From the NCBI RefSeq assembly GCF_005937185.1, contig NZ_VCNI01000001.1:1484657-1548656 (forward strand): DNA of 64,000 nt, read 5' to 3'. Both the position numbers and the translations under genes were made by a program. Below, one piece after another: positions 52,333 to 61,315 of this stretch (its first letter is position 1; each line of letters starts with the position of its first letter). Source of the stretch: Flagellimonas algicola. GTDB lineage: Bacteria; Bacteroidota; Bacteroidia; Flavobacteriales; Flavobacteriaceae. The notes beneath the pieces are model-generated. The model saw nothing but the letters and a program-made list of their open reading frames with translations. It did no database searches and was not told where the DNA came from.

Positions 52333-53213
52333 TCGTTTTCTTTTTCCAATTCTTGTTTGAAGGTTTCTAAATTAGCTTTTATTTCGGCATCCAACTCAGG
52401 TTCTTGGATATCTTTATATTTTTTTAACGCTTCCAATAAAATCGAAGCCACAATAACCCTTGCGGCTCGTTTATTATCAGCTGGAATGATATACCAAGGT
52501 GCTTGCTCCTTAGAGGTTTTGTTGATAGCTTCCTCATAACATATCTGATAGGCATCCCACAACTTGCGTTCTTTAAGATCGCCCGGGGAAAACTTCCAGT
52601 TTTTCTCCCGGAGTCGGATCCTACGCAGTAAACGTTGTCTTTGCTCTTCTTTTGATAGATGTAGGAAAAATTTAAAAATCAAGGTGCCGTTTTCAGCAAT
52701 ATGTCGTTCAAAATCATTGATTTGGCGGTATCTATTCTCCCAAAAAGCTTGGTCAATGTCCTCTACAGCGTCAATTCCGGGGATATTTTCCCCTAAAATA
52801 TACCCTGGATGTACCTTGGTCACCAATACATTTTCATAATGGGTACGATTAAAAACACTGAATTTACCCCTTGCTGGGAGCGCAATATAATGACGCCATA
52901 GATAATCATGTTTCAATTCCAAATCCGTGGGAACCTTAAAACTATGTACTTCAACGCCCCGAACATTGAAATCTTTGAACACTTCTCGGATCAAACTATC
53001 CTTGCCAGCGGTATCCATGCCCTGTAAACAAACCAAAACACCATATTTCCCATGAGCGTACAGTTTATCCTGAAATTTCCCAAGTTCTTTGCGAATTTCC
53101 TCCAATTCTCTTTTGAGAGCCTTATCTGAGCTATCAAAAGTTTCCAATGTTGCTTTTTGGACTAGTTTAACAGGCCCTTGCACCCTATACTGGTCTAAAT
53201 CCTTGTTTTCCAT
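52329..53213 (-). CDS. Polyphosphate kinase 2 family protein
   Basis: 294 residues. Walker A LQGMDTAGKDSLIREVF, lid region DFNVRGVEVHSFKVPTDLELKHDYLWRHY, Walker B SVFNRTHYENVLV and IIPADNKRAARVIVASIL near the C terminus. PPK2 enzymes phosphorylate nucleotides from polyphosphate. The canonical FDRSWYNR reads FNRTHYENV here, as in many short PPK2 proteins. It precedes the M28 peptidase gene with a 4-base overlap; the functional link is not obvious. Confidence 0.92.
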   Translation of the reverse strand: MENKDLDQYRVQGPVKLVQKATLETFDSSDKALKRELEEIRKELGKFQDKLYAHGKYGVLVCLQGMDTAGKDSLIREVFKDFNVRGVEVHSFKVPTDLELKHDYLWRHYIALPARGKFSVFNRTHYENVLVTKVHPGYILGENIPGIDAVEDIDQAFWENRYRQINDFERHIAENGTLIFKFFLHLSKEEQRQRLLRRIRLREKNWKFSPGDLKERKLWDAYQICYEEAINKTSKEQAPWYIIPADNKRAARVIVASILLEALKKYKDIQEPELDAEIKANLETFKQELEKENE

Positions 53214-53391
53214 GGGAATGAATATAGTTTTTTTTGATCAGTCCTTCAACCATCGCCTAAAATGCGCAACTTACCGATCCAAACTACATCTTATAGTAGA
53301 AGTTCGTGTTTTATCGATTTTTTTTACCGATGGCGGATTCTTCATCTAAATTCGTAGGAAACATAAGACGCACCGTCCCAAATCGAGCGTT

Positions 53392-54105
53392 ATGAAAACA
53401 AGAAAGATTATCCTACTTATAGTCTTTATCTTAGGCGTTATCAGCCTTTTGATATTGTCTTCCTTTATCTCACGTAACGCGTGCGAATACGCCAACTCAA
53501 ATTTGGATTACATTAAGGACAAAACGGAGGCCGCCATTATTGCGGACAACTTTGAGCAATCCAAATATTTGGCTTACAAAGCGCTTAACAGTATTGAAAA
53601 AACACGCTCCAATTTTGTTGAATGTGGTTGCGATGGCGCCATTGAAAGTTTGGAAGCAGCGCTTTTTTACCTGAAAGACGCTACCAAAGCCTCTTCCTTC
53701 ACTGCTTCTAAAAAATTGCTGCACACTGCTCTGGAGAATATGGAGATTGGAAGTAAGGTCTTAAAGGTTTTCGAGGAAGAATCTATTAGCACCTATGGCA
53801 ATGATGTGTTGTTCTTAAATACTACCGAAGCCCTAAAACAGCAAGGTGGTGTGGTTTTGAGCGATGCAAATCCGATAAAAAAACAGGTACACAACTGTTT
53901 GTTGGGCTTTGAATCCTCACTGGATAAGGTGGTTACCGGGGTAGAATGCGATGAAGCTTACCAGTTTATATCCAAAATTCATGAGGAAGCCAATGAAACC
54001 CTGCTAAACACAGAGCTCTCAGAACACAAAAAACAATACCATCATCGTGTTAAGGTTATCACCCAGGACGCCCTAGTGCGTTTGGAAGAATGCTCTAAAG
54101 AGTAA
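53392..54105 (+). CDS. Membrane-anchored helical protein, unknown
   Basis: 237 residues. One N-terminal membrane helix (IILLIVFILGVISLLILSSFIS) and then a helical, cytoplasm- or periplasm-exposed part: helices around 30-60, 70-110 (GCDGAIESLEAALFYLKDATKA) and 170-235, with Cys at 68, 70, 169, 186 and 234. No family recognised. It is convergent with the sigma-54 activator gene, with only 5 bases between the two stops. Confidence 0.65.
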   Translation: MKTRKIILLIVFILGVISLLILSSFISRNACEYANSNLDYIKDKTEAAIIADNFEQSKYLAYKALNSIEKTRSNFVECGCDGAIESLEAALFYLKDATKASSFTASKKLLHTALENMEIGSKVLKVFEEESISTYGNDVLFLNTTEALKQQGGVVLSDANPIKKQVHNCLLGFESSLDKVVTGVECDEAYQFISKIHEEANETLLNTELSEHKKQYHHRVKVITQDALVRLEECSKE

Positions 54106-54110
54106 TTTCC

Positions 54111-55274
54111 CTATTTACTGGCAAACAGCTTTACATCTTCCTCAGAAATTTCCTTTCCTCCTAGGATAATCAAGCGCTCCACCACATTACGCAATTCTCT
54201 CACATTTCCAGTCCAGTCGTAACTCTTTAACAGCTCCATGGCTTTTTTTGAAAAATCCTTGGCACCAGTACCTTGTTCTGAAGCAATTTTTTGGGCAAAA
54301 TGTTCCACCAAAATCGGAATGTCATCCCTTCTATCGTTCAAAGCGGGTACCTTGATCAAAATCACGGCCAATCTATGGTACAAGTCTTCACGAAATTTCC
54401 CATCTGCTATTTCCTTTTTAAGGTCTTTGTTGGTTGCTGCCAAAACGCGTACATCCACTTTAATATCCTTATCCGTACCCACACGTGAAATCTTGTTTTC
54501 TTGAAGTGCCCTAAGCACTTTGGCCTGGGCAGAAAGGCTCATATCCCCAATCTCATCAAGGAAAATGGTCCCCTTGTTTGCCGCCTCGAATTTTCCGGCC
54601 CTATCCTTAACCGCAGAGGTAAAAGCACCTTTAACGTGTCCAAAAAGCTCACTTTCTATCAATTCTGATGGAATCGCAGCACAATTCACTTCAATAAATG
54701 GTGATGAGGACCTTGGACTTTTCTGGTGTAGCCAATGGGCCACCAATTCCTTTCCCGTTCCGTTGGGCCCGGTAATAAGTACCCGGGCATCGGTAGGGGC
54801 CACTTTTTCGATCATGTCCTTGATTACCCCTATTTCCTTGCTTTCTCCAATCATTTCGTAATTCTTGGAGACTTTTTTCTTTAAGATTTTGTTTTCAACC
54901 ACCAATTCTTTGCGGTCCAAGGCATTTCGTACCGTGGTAAGCAAGCGATTCAAATCCGGGGGTTTGGAGATGTAGTCAAACGCCCCCATGCGCATGGTGT
55001 TTACCGCAGTGTCCAAATCGCCATGACCTGAAATCATGATAAAGGGGATTTCCGGTTTTATTTTTCGTGCTGCCTCCAATACTTCCACTCCATCCATTTT
55101 TGGCATTTTGATATCGCAAAGGGCCAGGTCAAAATCTTCTTTTTTGATGGCTTCCATTCCTTTCAGTCCATCCTCGGCCTCGTGAACCACGTAGGAATCG
55201 CTTTCTTCACTCAATATCTTTACCAACACCCTTCGGATGGCAGCTTCATCTTCAATTACCAATATTTTAGACAT
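54111..55274 (-). CDS. Sigma-54-type response regulator without DNA-binding domain
   Basis: 387 residues. Receiver domain (1-120) with phosphorylation site Asp54 in LALCDIKMPKMDG and ISGHGDLDTA. AAA+ domain: Walker A GPNGTGKE (169-176), GHVKGAFTSAVKDRAGKFE where GAFTSA (216-221) stands in place of GAFTGA, Walker B TIFLDEIGD (236-244), and the sensor-2 end GNVRELRNVVERL. The protein stops at KLFASK after the AAA+ domain, so no Fis-type helix-turn-helix is present. It probably activates RpoN promoters from solution. Its histidine kinase is not in the window. The next gene on the strand is a DUF6268 protein. Confidence 0.93.
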   Translation of the reverse strand: MSKILVIEDEAAIRRVLVKILSEESDSYVVHEAEDGLKGMEAIKKEDFDLALCDIKMPKMDGVEVLEAARKIKPEIPFIMISGHGDLDTAVNTMRMGAFDYISKPPDLNRLLTTVRNALDRKELVVENKILKKKVSKNYEMIGESKEIGVIKDMIEKVAPTDARVLITGPNGTGKELVAHWLHQKSPRSSSPFIEVNCAAIPSELIESELFGHVKGAFTSAVKDRAGKFEAANKGTIFLDEIGDMSLSAQAKVLRALQENKISRVGTDKDIKVDVRVLAATNKDLKKEIADGKFREDLYHRLAVILIKVPALNDRRDDIPILVEHFAQKIASEQGTGAKDFSKKAMELLKSYDWTGNVRELRNVVERLIILGGKEISEEDVKLFASK

Positions 55275-55284
55275 ACATTTCTAT

Positions 55285-56145
55285 TTAAAAGATTCCAATC
55301 TTGAAACCAGTCCGAATATAAAAATTTGCTTCATCATTCAACAAAAAAACATCGCCCCTATCATCGTTCCTTAGCTTGCCTTCCTGTTCTATTGAGCGAC
55401 CTGCCAAGGTATAAAATCGCATATGTTTGGTCAATCGAAATTCGTAGCCCAAGGCAAACACTAAAGAGGTAAGCGATATTTTAGATGCAATCTGATTGTC
55501 TGGCAAAACAATATTGTCCTGGATATTTATAAAGTAGCCATCCAAAAACAATGCCGTTTCCAAGGTGTGCTTCTTCCCCAAGTAATGTTTGAAGCCAGAT
55601 TTGGGGATTCCCAGGGTAAAAGACCATTTGGGATGAAATTTTCGGTAGTAGCTGACCAAGGGTAAAGGTATGGGCAATCCTGTAGTACTATTGTACGAAA
55701 GTCCCAATACAATTCTATAAGGCTTCGGCGCCTTGGAATTTTCCTTCCAAAACGTGGCCGTAGCATTCATAAAAAAGTCATCTGTCAAGGTTCCATTGGT
55801 AAAATTGGATGCAATTCTAGGGGTAAGTATGGTCACCAAGTTCCAGTTTTCATTCCATTTGGTGATGTAACCCAGATTAAGGTCAATCACATGGAAACGA
55901 TTTAAGTCACTCTTATCAAATCCAAAGTCTTGGGAATAGCCAATATCCAACTTGTTGTACTCCAAACCAGTGATCAAATAGTCCTTTTTAGGGTTGATTT
56001 TGATGGGCACGTTGAATAGGAACTTATAGCGCTGGGTCTTAATTCCGGTATCATTTTCCGGAATATTGAGATATTCTATCCGGAGTACATCGGAGCTCTG
56101 GCCAAAGACAAGGTTGGGCAATAGCAATCCCAGACCAAAAATCAA
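55285..56145 (-). CDS. DUF6268-like outer membrane protein (start uncertain)
   Basis: 286 residues as drawn from a TTG. The mature part is a beta-barrel pattern with alternating hydrophobic strands and ends FYIRTGFKIGIF with a terminal Phe; it resembles flavobacterial DUF6268 proteins. The signal peptide IFGLGLLLPNLVFGQ lacks a charged n-region if TTG 56145 is used. Reading on upstream in frame gives a better one (K, R, then this core) beginning at an ATA, at 56184, that overlaps the mscS stop (ATAA). The real start may be that ATA or another non-ATG codon. Follows mscS tightly. Confidence 0.7.
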   Translation of the reverse strand: MIFGLGLLLPNLVFGQSSDVLRIEYLNIPENDTGIKTQRYKFLFNVPIKINPKKDYLITGLEYNKLDIGYSQDFGFDKSDLNRFHVIDLNLGYITKWNENWNLVTILTPRIASNFTNGTLTDDFFMNATATFWKENSKAPKPYRIVLGLSYNSTTGLPIPLPLVSYYRKFHPKWSFTLGIPKSGFKHYLGKKHTLETALFLDGYFINIQDNIVLPDNQIASKISLTSLVFALGYEFRLTKHMRFYTLAGRSIEQEGKLRNDDRGDVFLLNDEANFYIRTGFKIGIF

Positions 56146-56180
56146 AGTCCAGATGTTATTTCGATATGTTGTACTTTTTG

Positions 56181-57077
56181 TTATTCTTGAGGTTTTTGCT
56201 GCGGTACAATATGTACATCTCGTTGCGGGAACGGAATAGTAACGTTGTTTTCCTTGAATTTGGTATTGATGTTAAACCGAATTGCACTTTTTATTCTTGG
56301 GCCGGCGAAACTATCATTGGTAAAAAAGTTTAGCGAGAACAACAGTGCTGAGTCTCCAAAGTCATCAAATAGGACAAAAGGTTTGGGATTCTTAAGTACC
56401 ATTTTCTGTTCTGCTGCTACCTGCTCCAAGATTTGGGTTACCAATTCCACATTGCTGCCATAGGCCACCCCAACCTTTATTTTCTCCATGGTGGTTCTAT
56501 GGTTCTGGGTGTAATTAAAGACAATGTCGCTAATGAATTTGTGATTGGGAATTACCACAACTTTGTCATCCCTTGTAATGGCTCTAGTGGTTCTCAATTT
56601 TATTTCAAAGACCTTACCCACCTTACCATCTACCTCAACAATATCACCTACTTGAAGGGATTTGTCCACGATGATCAATATGCCACCAAGAATGTCCTGA
56701 AATAGTTCTTGAAGCGCAAGTCCCAAGCCAACAAAAAGCGCGGCAGAAGCGGTAATGAGCAAGGTAATGTCAATTCCAGCAGCGCTAAGGGTGATCAATA
56801 CCACCACCAAATAAATAAAGTAGTTGGTAAATTTGAAGACACTGGTAAACTTTTGTTTGTCCTCGGTCTCCATTTTACGGGTCAGTAGGTATCTAATCCA
56901 TCGTAAAAGAAATTTTGTGACCACAAAGGCAACGCACAACATTAACAAAAGACCAATGGTCAGATGAATGGATTTATCCCCCTCTCCCAAATGAATTCCC
57001 ATGTTAAGGAACTCTTTAATAGATCCCCAGATATCTTCCTTAATGATTTCCTTTATCTCGTTGGTCTCTTCCTGCAT
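56181..57077 (-). CDS. Small mechanosensitive channel (MscS family)
   Basis: 298 residues. Three helices: LLLMLCVAFVVTKFLLRWIR, a second near 85-105, and the pore helix ITASAALFVGLGLALQELFQDILGGILI with the glycine/alanine packing typical of TM3. The beta domain follows (LQVGDIVEVDGKVGKVFEIKLRTTRAITRDDKVVVIPN) and the C-terminal sheet (FFTNDSFAGPRIKSAIRFNINTKFKENNVTIPFPQRDV). Opens on membrane tension to release solutes. Lies between the exporter permease and the outer membrane protein on the same strand. Confidence 0.95.
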   Translation of the reverse strand: MQEETNEIKEIIKEDIWGSIKEFLNMGIHLGEGDKSIHLTIGLLLMLCVAFVVTKFLLRWIRYLLTRKMETEDKQKFTSVFKFTNYFIYLVVVLITLSAAGIDITLLITASAALFVGLGLALQELFQDILGGILIIVDKSLQVGDIVEVDGKVGKVFEIKLRTTRAITRDDKVVVIPNHKFISDIVFNYTQNHRTTMEKIKVGVAYGSNVELVTQILEQVAAEQKMVLKNPKPFVLFDDFGDSALLFSLNFFTNDSFAGPRIKSAIRFNINTKFKENNVTIPFPQRDVHIVPQQKPQE

Positions 57078-57083
57078 TTCAAA

Positions 57084-58427
57084 TTAATAACGTAACCATT
57101 TTACCAATTCCTTATAGGTCGGCCTTTTACCATACATCAAAATCCCTACCCGATAAATTTTGGCCGCCAAGGAAACAATGGCCAAAAAAGCACCTATTAA
57201 AAGCGCTATGGATAGTAAAAGTTGCCACAAAGGTACACCTCCTTCTCCAATCCCCGCTGGAAGTCGCATTAACATCACAATGGGAGAGGTCAAAGGAAAC
57301 AGGGAGAAACCAACGGCAATAGGGCCATGAGGGTTGCTGAAAACGGAAAAGAAGCCTACATATATGGCCAACATAAGGGGTAAAATCACAGGGAAAACAA
57401 ACTGCTGTGTATCAGTTTCATTGTCCACTGCTGCTCCTATGGCCGCGTAAATGGAACTGTAAATAAGATACCCCAAAACAAAGTACAATAGAAATGAAGT
57501 GATCAAAAGCACCCATGGAATGTTGAGGATTTCCCTGGCATATAATATGGTGTCATTGCTTAAGGGCGTGGAAAATTGCGACATTCCGCCCATGGCACCA
57601 GGCGTATTTTGTACCTCGGCCATTAAGGCTGTCATATCTATTCCCGAAATCAATACCACCATAAAAAGCAGAATTCCCGCCGAAATCAGCCAGATCACAA
57701 ATTGGGTGATTCCAGCCAAGGAAGTGCCAATAATCTTGCCCAACATCAATTGGAACGGTTTTACGGAGGATATGATTACCTCTATGATCCTGCTGGTTTT
57801 TTCTTCAATCACACTCCGCATAACAAATGTCCCATATATAATGATGAACATCATGATGGCATAACCAAATCCACCGCCAATGAACGCTTTGATCTCGGTA
57901 ATTCCCTTTACACTTTTCTCACCTTCAAAAGTGGCAAGATTTAATTCAAACGGTTTTTCTATTGTTGAAAACTGCTCCGCAGAAACCCCAAGGTGCCCCA
58001 AGCGGTTTTGACGTAGTTTTTTCTGGAAAATCCCTTCCAACTGTTGCGTTATGTGTGTATTGGGATTATCCTTGGTGTACAGATGAGCTTGCTTGGAAGC
58101 TTGTTCCAAATTTTCACCTTTGGGAAGATGTAACAGTCCATAAAGCCCCATGTTATTGGTGGAATCCTTTGCCTTTTCTAAGGATATATCATGAAATTGC
58201 ACAAAGGACATGTTTTCCGAAGTCGCAAATTCCCTGTGAAGAAAGTCACTTTCATTCAACACGGCCACAATCCGCTTCTCGCTATCGTTTACTTCTGTGA
58301 GATAGGCGATCAACACTATCATGCCCACAATTAAAATTGGGCTCAAAATGGTCATCACAATAAAAGACTTGTTCCTCACCTTTGCCAAGTACTCCCTCTT
58401 AATGATCAACTGTAGTTTACTTGCCAT
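57084..58427 (-). CDS. ABC transporter permease (NatB/ABC-2 type)
   Basis: 447 residues. First helix FIVMTILSPILIVGMIVLIAYLT, then a large extracytoplasmic part of about 130 residues, then five or six helices (for example FGYAIMMFIIIYGTFVM and LFPLTSPIVMLMRLPAG, which is a family motif). Matches the NatB-like, sodium or drug export permeases. It overlaps the ATPase gene by 11 bases, so they form one exporter. Confidence 0.92.
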   Translation of the reverse strand: MASKLQLIIKREYLAKVRNKSFIVMTILSPILIVGMIVLIAYLTEVNDSEKRIVAVLNESDFLHREFATSENMSFVQFHDISLEKAKDSTNNMGLYGLLHLPKGENLEQASKQAHLYTKDNPNTHITQQLEGIFQKKLRQNRLGHLGVSAEQFSTIEKPFELNLATFEGEKSVKGITEIKAFIGGGFGYAIMMFIIIYGTFVMRSVIEEKTSRIIEVIISSVKPFQLMLGKIIGTSLAGITQFVIWLISAGILLFMVVLISGIDMTALMAEVQNTPGAMGGMSQFSTPLSNDTILYAREILNIPWVLLITSFLLYFVLGYLIYSSIYAAIGAAVDNETDTQQFVFPVILPLMLAIYVGFFSVFSNPHGPIAVGFSLFPLTSPIVMLMRLPAGIGEGGVPLWQLLLSIALLIGAFLAIVSLAAKIYRVGILMYGKRPTYKELVKWLRY

Positions 58428-59355
58428 TATCCCTCTTGTTTACAGTCTGAATAAATATATCGTTGGCAGATGGTACGGTTTCCTCAAAACGGTTCACCTT
58501 GGCCTGTTGTGACAATTGGGACAAAATCCCAGTGGTATTATTGGATGGTAACTGTATGGTGAAATCCAACTGTTTTTCCATTGGGTCATATTGGGAATCC
58601 AAAACTTGGAATTGATCTCTTATCATTTTGAGGAAATCATCAGCATTCCGGTCAAGCTCAAGACCTATGTTAAAAATGTTGTTCTTATACGATTTTTTGA
58701 TATCCGATAATTTTCCATCCAGTATTTTTTCTGATTTATGGATCAAAGCGATGTATTCGCAAAGTTCTTCCACGGATTCCATCCGGTGTGTTGAAAAGAT
58801 GATAGAGGTACCCTTTTCCTTAAGTTGAAGGATCTCATCTTTTATAATATTGGCGTTTATGGGATCAAAACCGCTGAAGGGTTCATCAAAAATCAATAGT
58901 TTGGGCTCATGCAAAATGGTAACTATAAATTGTATTTTCTGGGCCATCCCCTTGGAGAGCTCCTGAATTTTCTTGCCCCACCAATCGCCAATATCCAGAC
59001 GATCAAACCAATACTTAAGTCTTTTTTTGGCTTCGTTTCGGGATAATCCCTTTAGTTGGGCCAAGTACAGGGCCTGGTCTCCCACCTTCATACTTTTATA
59101 CAATCCTCTTTCCTCGGGCAAATAACCTATCTGGGCAATGTGTTCGGGCGCCAGTGGCTTTCCCTTAAACAAAACCGAACCAGTATCTTGGTAGGTAATC
59201 TGATTAACAATTCGAATAAAAGTGGTTTTTCCGGCACCGTTTGGCCCCAACAGACCATAAATACAATTTTCCGGAATTTTCAATGAAATGTTGCTCAAGG
59301 CTGGGTGTTCCCCATAAGACTTGGAGACGTCTTTGGCAACAAGGATGTGGTCCAT
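58417..59355 (-). CDS. ABC transporter ATP-binding protein (NatA-like)
   Basis: 312 residues. Walker A GPNGAGKTTFIR, signature LSKGMAQKIQFIV, Walker B LLIFDEPFSGFDP and switch His in STHRMESVEE. The C-terminal extension of about 80 residues after residue 225 fits NatA. First gene of the exporter unit. Its leader region contains a terminator-like hairpin (59419-59446) behind a possible promoter at 59500. Confidence 0.93.
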   Translation of the reverse strand: MDHILVAKDVSKSYGEHPALSNISLKIPENCIYGLLGPNGAGKTTFIRIVNQITYQDTGSVLFKGKPLAPEHIAQIGYLPEERGLYKSMKVGDQALYLAQLKGLSRNEAKKRLKYWFDRLDIGDWWGKKIQELSKGMAQKIQFIVTILHEPKLLIFDEPFSGFDPINANIIKDEILQLKEKGTSIIFSTHRMESVEELCEYIALIHKSEKILDGKLSDIKKSYKNNIFNIGLELDRNADDFLKMIRDQFQVLDSQYDPMEKQLDFTIQLPSNNTTGILSQLSQQAKVNRFEETVPSANDIFIQTVNKRDNGK

Positions 59356-59418
59356 TTATACTATTTTTTCAAAGATATATAATTGGTCAAAAAGACCGGA
59401 TTGCCCCTAAAAACAAAA

Positions 59419-59446
59419 CCCACCCTTAAAAAAATCTAAGGATGGG
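59419..59446 (-). terminator. Terminator between dnaJ and the NatA-like gene
   Basis: Stem CCCAYCCTTA/TAAGGRTGGG of 10 pairs. On the minus strand it is complete (one U-G pair) and followed by TTTTGTTTTT. On the plus strand the same position would be an A-C mismatch, so it acts on minus-strand transcripts. It may end dnaJ or a short RNA from the -7 box at 59500. Confidence 0.85.
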
Positions 59447-59493
59447 AAAAAAATTGCTATGAAAAAGAAAATTAGATGTCGGTTTCCCAACAT
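59447..59493 (-). ncRNA. Candidate short RNA or leader with a GAAA-loop hairpin
   Basis: Directly downstream of a minus-strand TATATTTG (59507-59500) lies GATGTTGG-GAAA-CCGACATC (59492-59473), an 8-pair stem with a GNRA tetraloop, followed by a U-rich stretch and the terminator at 59446-59419. Promoter box, hairpin and terminator within about 90 bases look like a small RNA or an attenuator for the NatA-like gene. There is no -33 TTG, so this is tentative. Confidence 0.3.
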
Positions 59494-59544
59494 CAGTTCC
59501 AAATATACGTTTTTTATTTAAACAGAAAACTTTTATTCTGTTCT

Positions 59545-60660
59545 TTAAGAGAACATATCCTTAACTTTTTCAAAGAACGACTTGTCCGATTTCTCTGGTT
59601 TAGGGGTGAAATTTTCATCACTTTGCATGCGCTCAAAGAACTCTTTTTGTTCTTTGTTCAGCTCTTTGGGGGTCCAAACATTCACGTGAACCAACAAATC
59701 TCCACTGCCATAACCGTTAAGACTGGAGATTCCCTTTCCTCTTAATCTCAGTATTTTTCCCGATTGGATGCCCGGCTCCAATTTAATGCGCACCTTGCCA
59801 CCAACGGCATCAATTTCCTTGGAGCTTCCCAATACCGCTTCTGAAAAACTGATGTATAAATCGTAATGAAGGTTATCCCCTTCCCTTTTTAAGGTATCAT
59901 GTTCCGCTGTCTCAATGGCCACCAATAAATCTCCGGGCATTCCATTGCCGGGAGCTTCATTCCCCTTGCCACTGACTTTTAGCTGCATACCATCTTCCAC
60001 ACCCGGTGGAATCTTGATAGAAACAGTTTCCTCGGCAACTTCCAATCCTTGTGCATCTGCTCCACTTGGACGTTTGTCTATGGACTGTCCTGCGCCACCA
60101 CAGGTAGTACATGTGGTCGCTGTCTGCATTCGGCCTAAAATGGTGTTCGCGATTTTGGTCACCTGCCCAGTTCCGTTACAGGTAGCACAGGTTTTGTAGG
60201 TTACCCCTTCAGCTTGGACCTTTCTTCGTACTTTAACTTTTTTCTCTACGCCGTTGGCCACCTCTTCCAAGGTTAATTTTACACGAATACGAAGATTGCT
60301 GCCTTTGGCCCTGCGTTGTCCGCCGCCAAATCCACCAAACCCACTAAATCCACCACCGAAGGCACTTCCGAAGATATCCCCAAACTGACTGAAGATATCG
60401 TCCATGTTCATACCGCCTCCGCCAAATCCAGCTCCTCCTTCAAATGCAGCATGTCCAAACTGGTCGTACTTTGCTTTTTTATCCGGGTCACTAAGCACCT
60501 CGTAGGCTTCGGCTGCTTTTTTGAACATCTCCTCAGCCTTGGTATCCCCGGGATTCTTATCTGGATGGAATTCGATGGCCTTTTTTCTATAAGCCTTTTT
60601 GATTTCCGCCGCAGAAGCGCCCTTGGAAACACCTAATATGTCGTAAAAGTCCTCCTTCAT
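59545..60660 (-). CDS. dnaJ: Chaperone DnaJ with a reduced zinc domain
   Basis: 371 residues. J domain (1-70) with FHPDKNPGD, Gly/Phe region (about 72-115), then a zinc region with only two CxxCxGxG motifs, CATCNGTG and CTTCGGAG, where the common type has four. The substrate-binding C-terminal domains follow ([32 protein letters not shown]). Stimulates DnaK and presents unfolded proteins. The two-motif form can hold one zinc ion. It lies 6 bases after grpE and is its operon partner. Confidence 0.96.
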   Translation of the reverse strand: MKEDFYDILGVSKGASAAEIKKAYRKKAIEFHPDKNPGDTKAEEMFKKAAEAYEVLSDPDKKAKYDQFGHAAFEGGAGFGGGGMNMDDIFSQFGDIFGSAFGGGFSGFGGFGGGQRRAKGSNLRIRVKLTLEEVANGVEKKVKVRRKVQAEGVTYKTCATCNGTGQVTKIANTILGRMQTATTCTTCGGAGQSIDKRPSGADAQGLEVAEETVSIKIPPGVEDGMQLKVSGKGNEAPGNGMPGDLLVAIETAEHDTLKREGDNLHYDLYISFSEAVLGSSKEIDAVGGKVRIKLEPGIQSGKILRLRGKGISSLNGYGSGDLLVHVNVWTPKELNKEQKEFFERMQSDENFTPKPEKSDKSFFEKVKDMFS

Positions 60661-60666
60661 ACCTTA

Positions 60667-61227
60667 TTAGTTACCTACAACCACTTTGGGGTGCCTGATG
60701 ATGCGCTCTCCAAGTTTGAAACCTTTTTCAACGACATCGATTATTTTTCCTTTCAGTTTTTTATTTGGTGCAGGAATCTGGGTAATGGCATCATGCACTT
60801 CCGCATCAAACACATCTCCTTCTCCCACTTCAATTTGTTCCAGCCCTTTTGCTTTAAGGGTTTCCCTAAATTTATTGTTGATGAGCTCCACGCCTTTGAA
60901 CATTTCCTTATCCTCAGATTTGGAAAGTTCTTTCAAGGCCCGGTCAAAATCATCCAAAATGGGCAACATGGAGACTATGACTTCCTGACCAGCGGTCTTA
61001 AAAAGATCCATACGTTCCTTGGAAGTACGCTTCTTGAAGTTTTCAAACTCAGCAAACAACCGCAAAAACTTATCCTTCTCCTTGGTCAGTTCCTCACGCA
61101 ATTGATCCTCCACGGACTGTTCCTCTTCAAGAGTTGCCTTGGTTTCATCGTTCAGTTCAGGATTTTCTGCAATTTGGGATTCGTTCAATTCCCCTTCCAT
61201 TTCCTCAACCTTACTTTTCTTGCTCAT
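60667..61227 (-). CDS. grpE: Nucleotide exchange factor GrpE
   Basis: 186 residues from ATG 61227 (MSKKSKVEEMEGE); the TTG-type extension to 61323 crosses the promoter and is dropped. An acidic tail, then the long coiled coil (about 55-95, LREELTKEKDKFLRLFAEFENFKKRTSKER) and the beta domain (GLEQIEVGEGDVFDAEVHDAITQIPAP ... KGFKLGERIIRHPKVVVG). Releases ADP from DnaK. First gene of grpE-dnaJ. Confidence 0.97.
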   Translation of the reverse strand: MSKKSKVEEMEGELNESQIAENPELNDETKATLEEEQSVEDQLREELTKEKDKFLRLFAEFENFKKRTSKERMDLFKTAGQEVIVSMLPILDDFDRALKELSKSEDKEMFKGVELINNKFRETLKAKGLEQIEVGEGDVFDAEVHDAITQIPAPNKKLKGKIIDVVEKGFKLGERIIRHPKVVVGN

Positions 61228-61258
61228 ATATGGTTTGTTTTTTTCTTTTTTGAAGTGG

Positions 61259-61290
61259 CAAAAGTACTGCCATTTGTCCAAAAATGTCAA
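61259..61290 (-). promoter_or_regulatory. Promoter of grpE-dnaJ
   Basis: Minus strand: TTG (61290-61288), 21-base spacer, TACTTTTG (61266-61259), a full match to the Bacteroidota consensus, 31 bases before the grpE ATG. The palindromic-type TGTCAAAATGTCA (61285-61297) overlaps the -33 element; a one-base variant lies before hsp20. Confidence 0.75.
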
Positions 61291-61315
61291 AATGTCACAA
61301 GAAAACACTAAAAAA

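Noticed and set aside
54105-54111. Frameshift or truncation that removed the HTH of the sigma-54 activator
   Set aside because: Only 5 bases separate the stop from the convergent gene, so no HTH remnant can exist; HTH-less activators are also known.
59458-59520. 20-residue plus-strand ORF starting MKKKIRCR
   Set aside because: It runs antisense through the hairpin and the U-rich tract and has no ribosome binding site or repeat conservation; judged to be chance.
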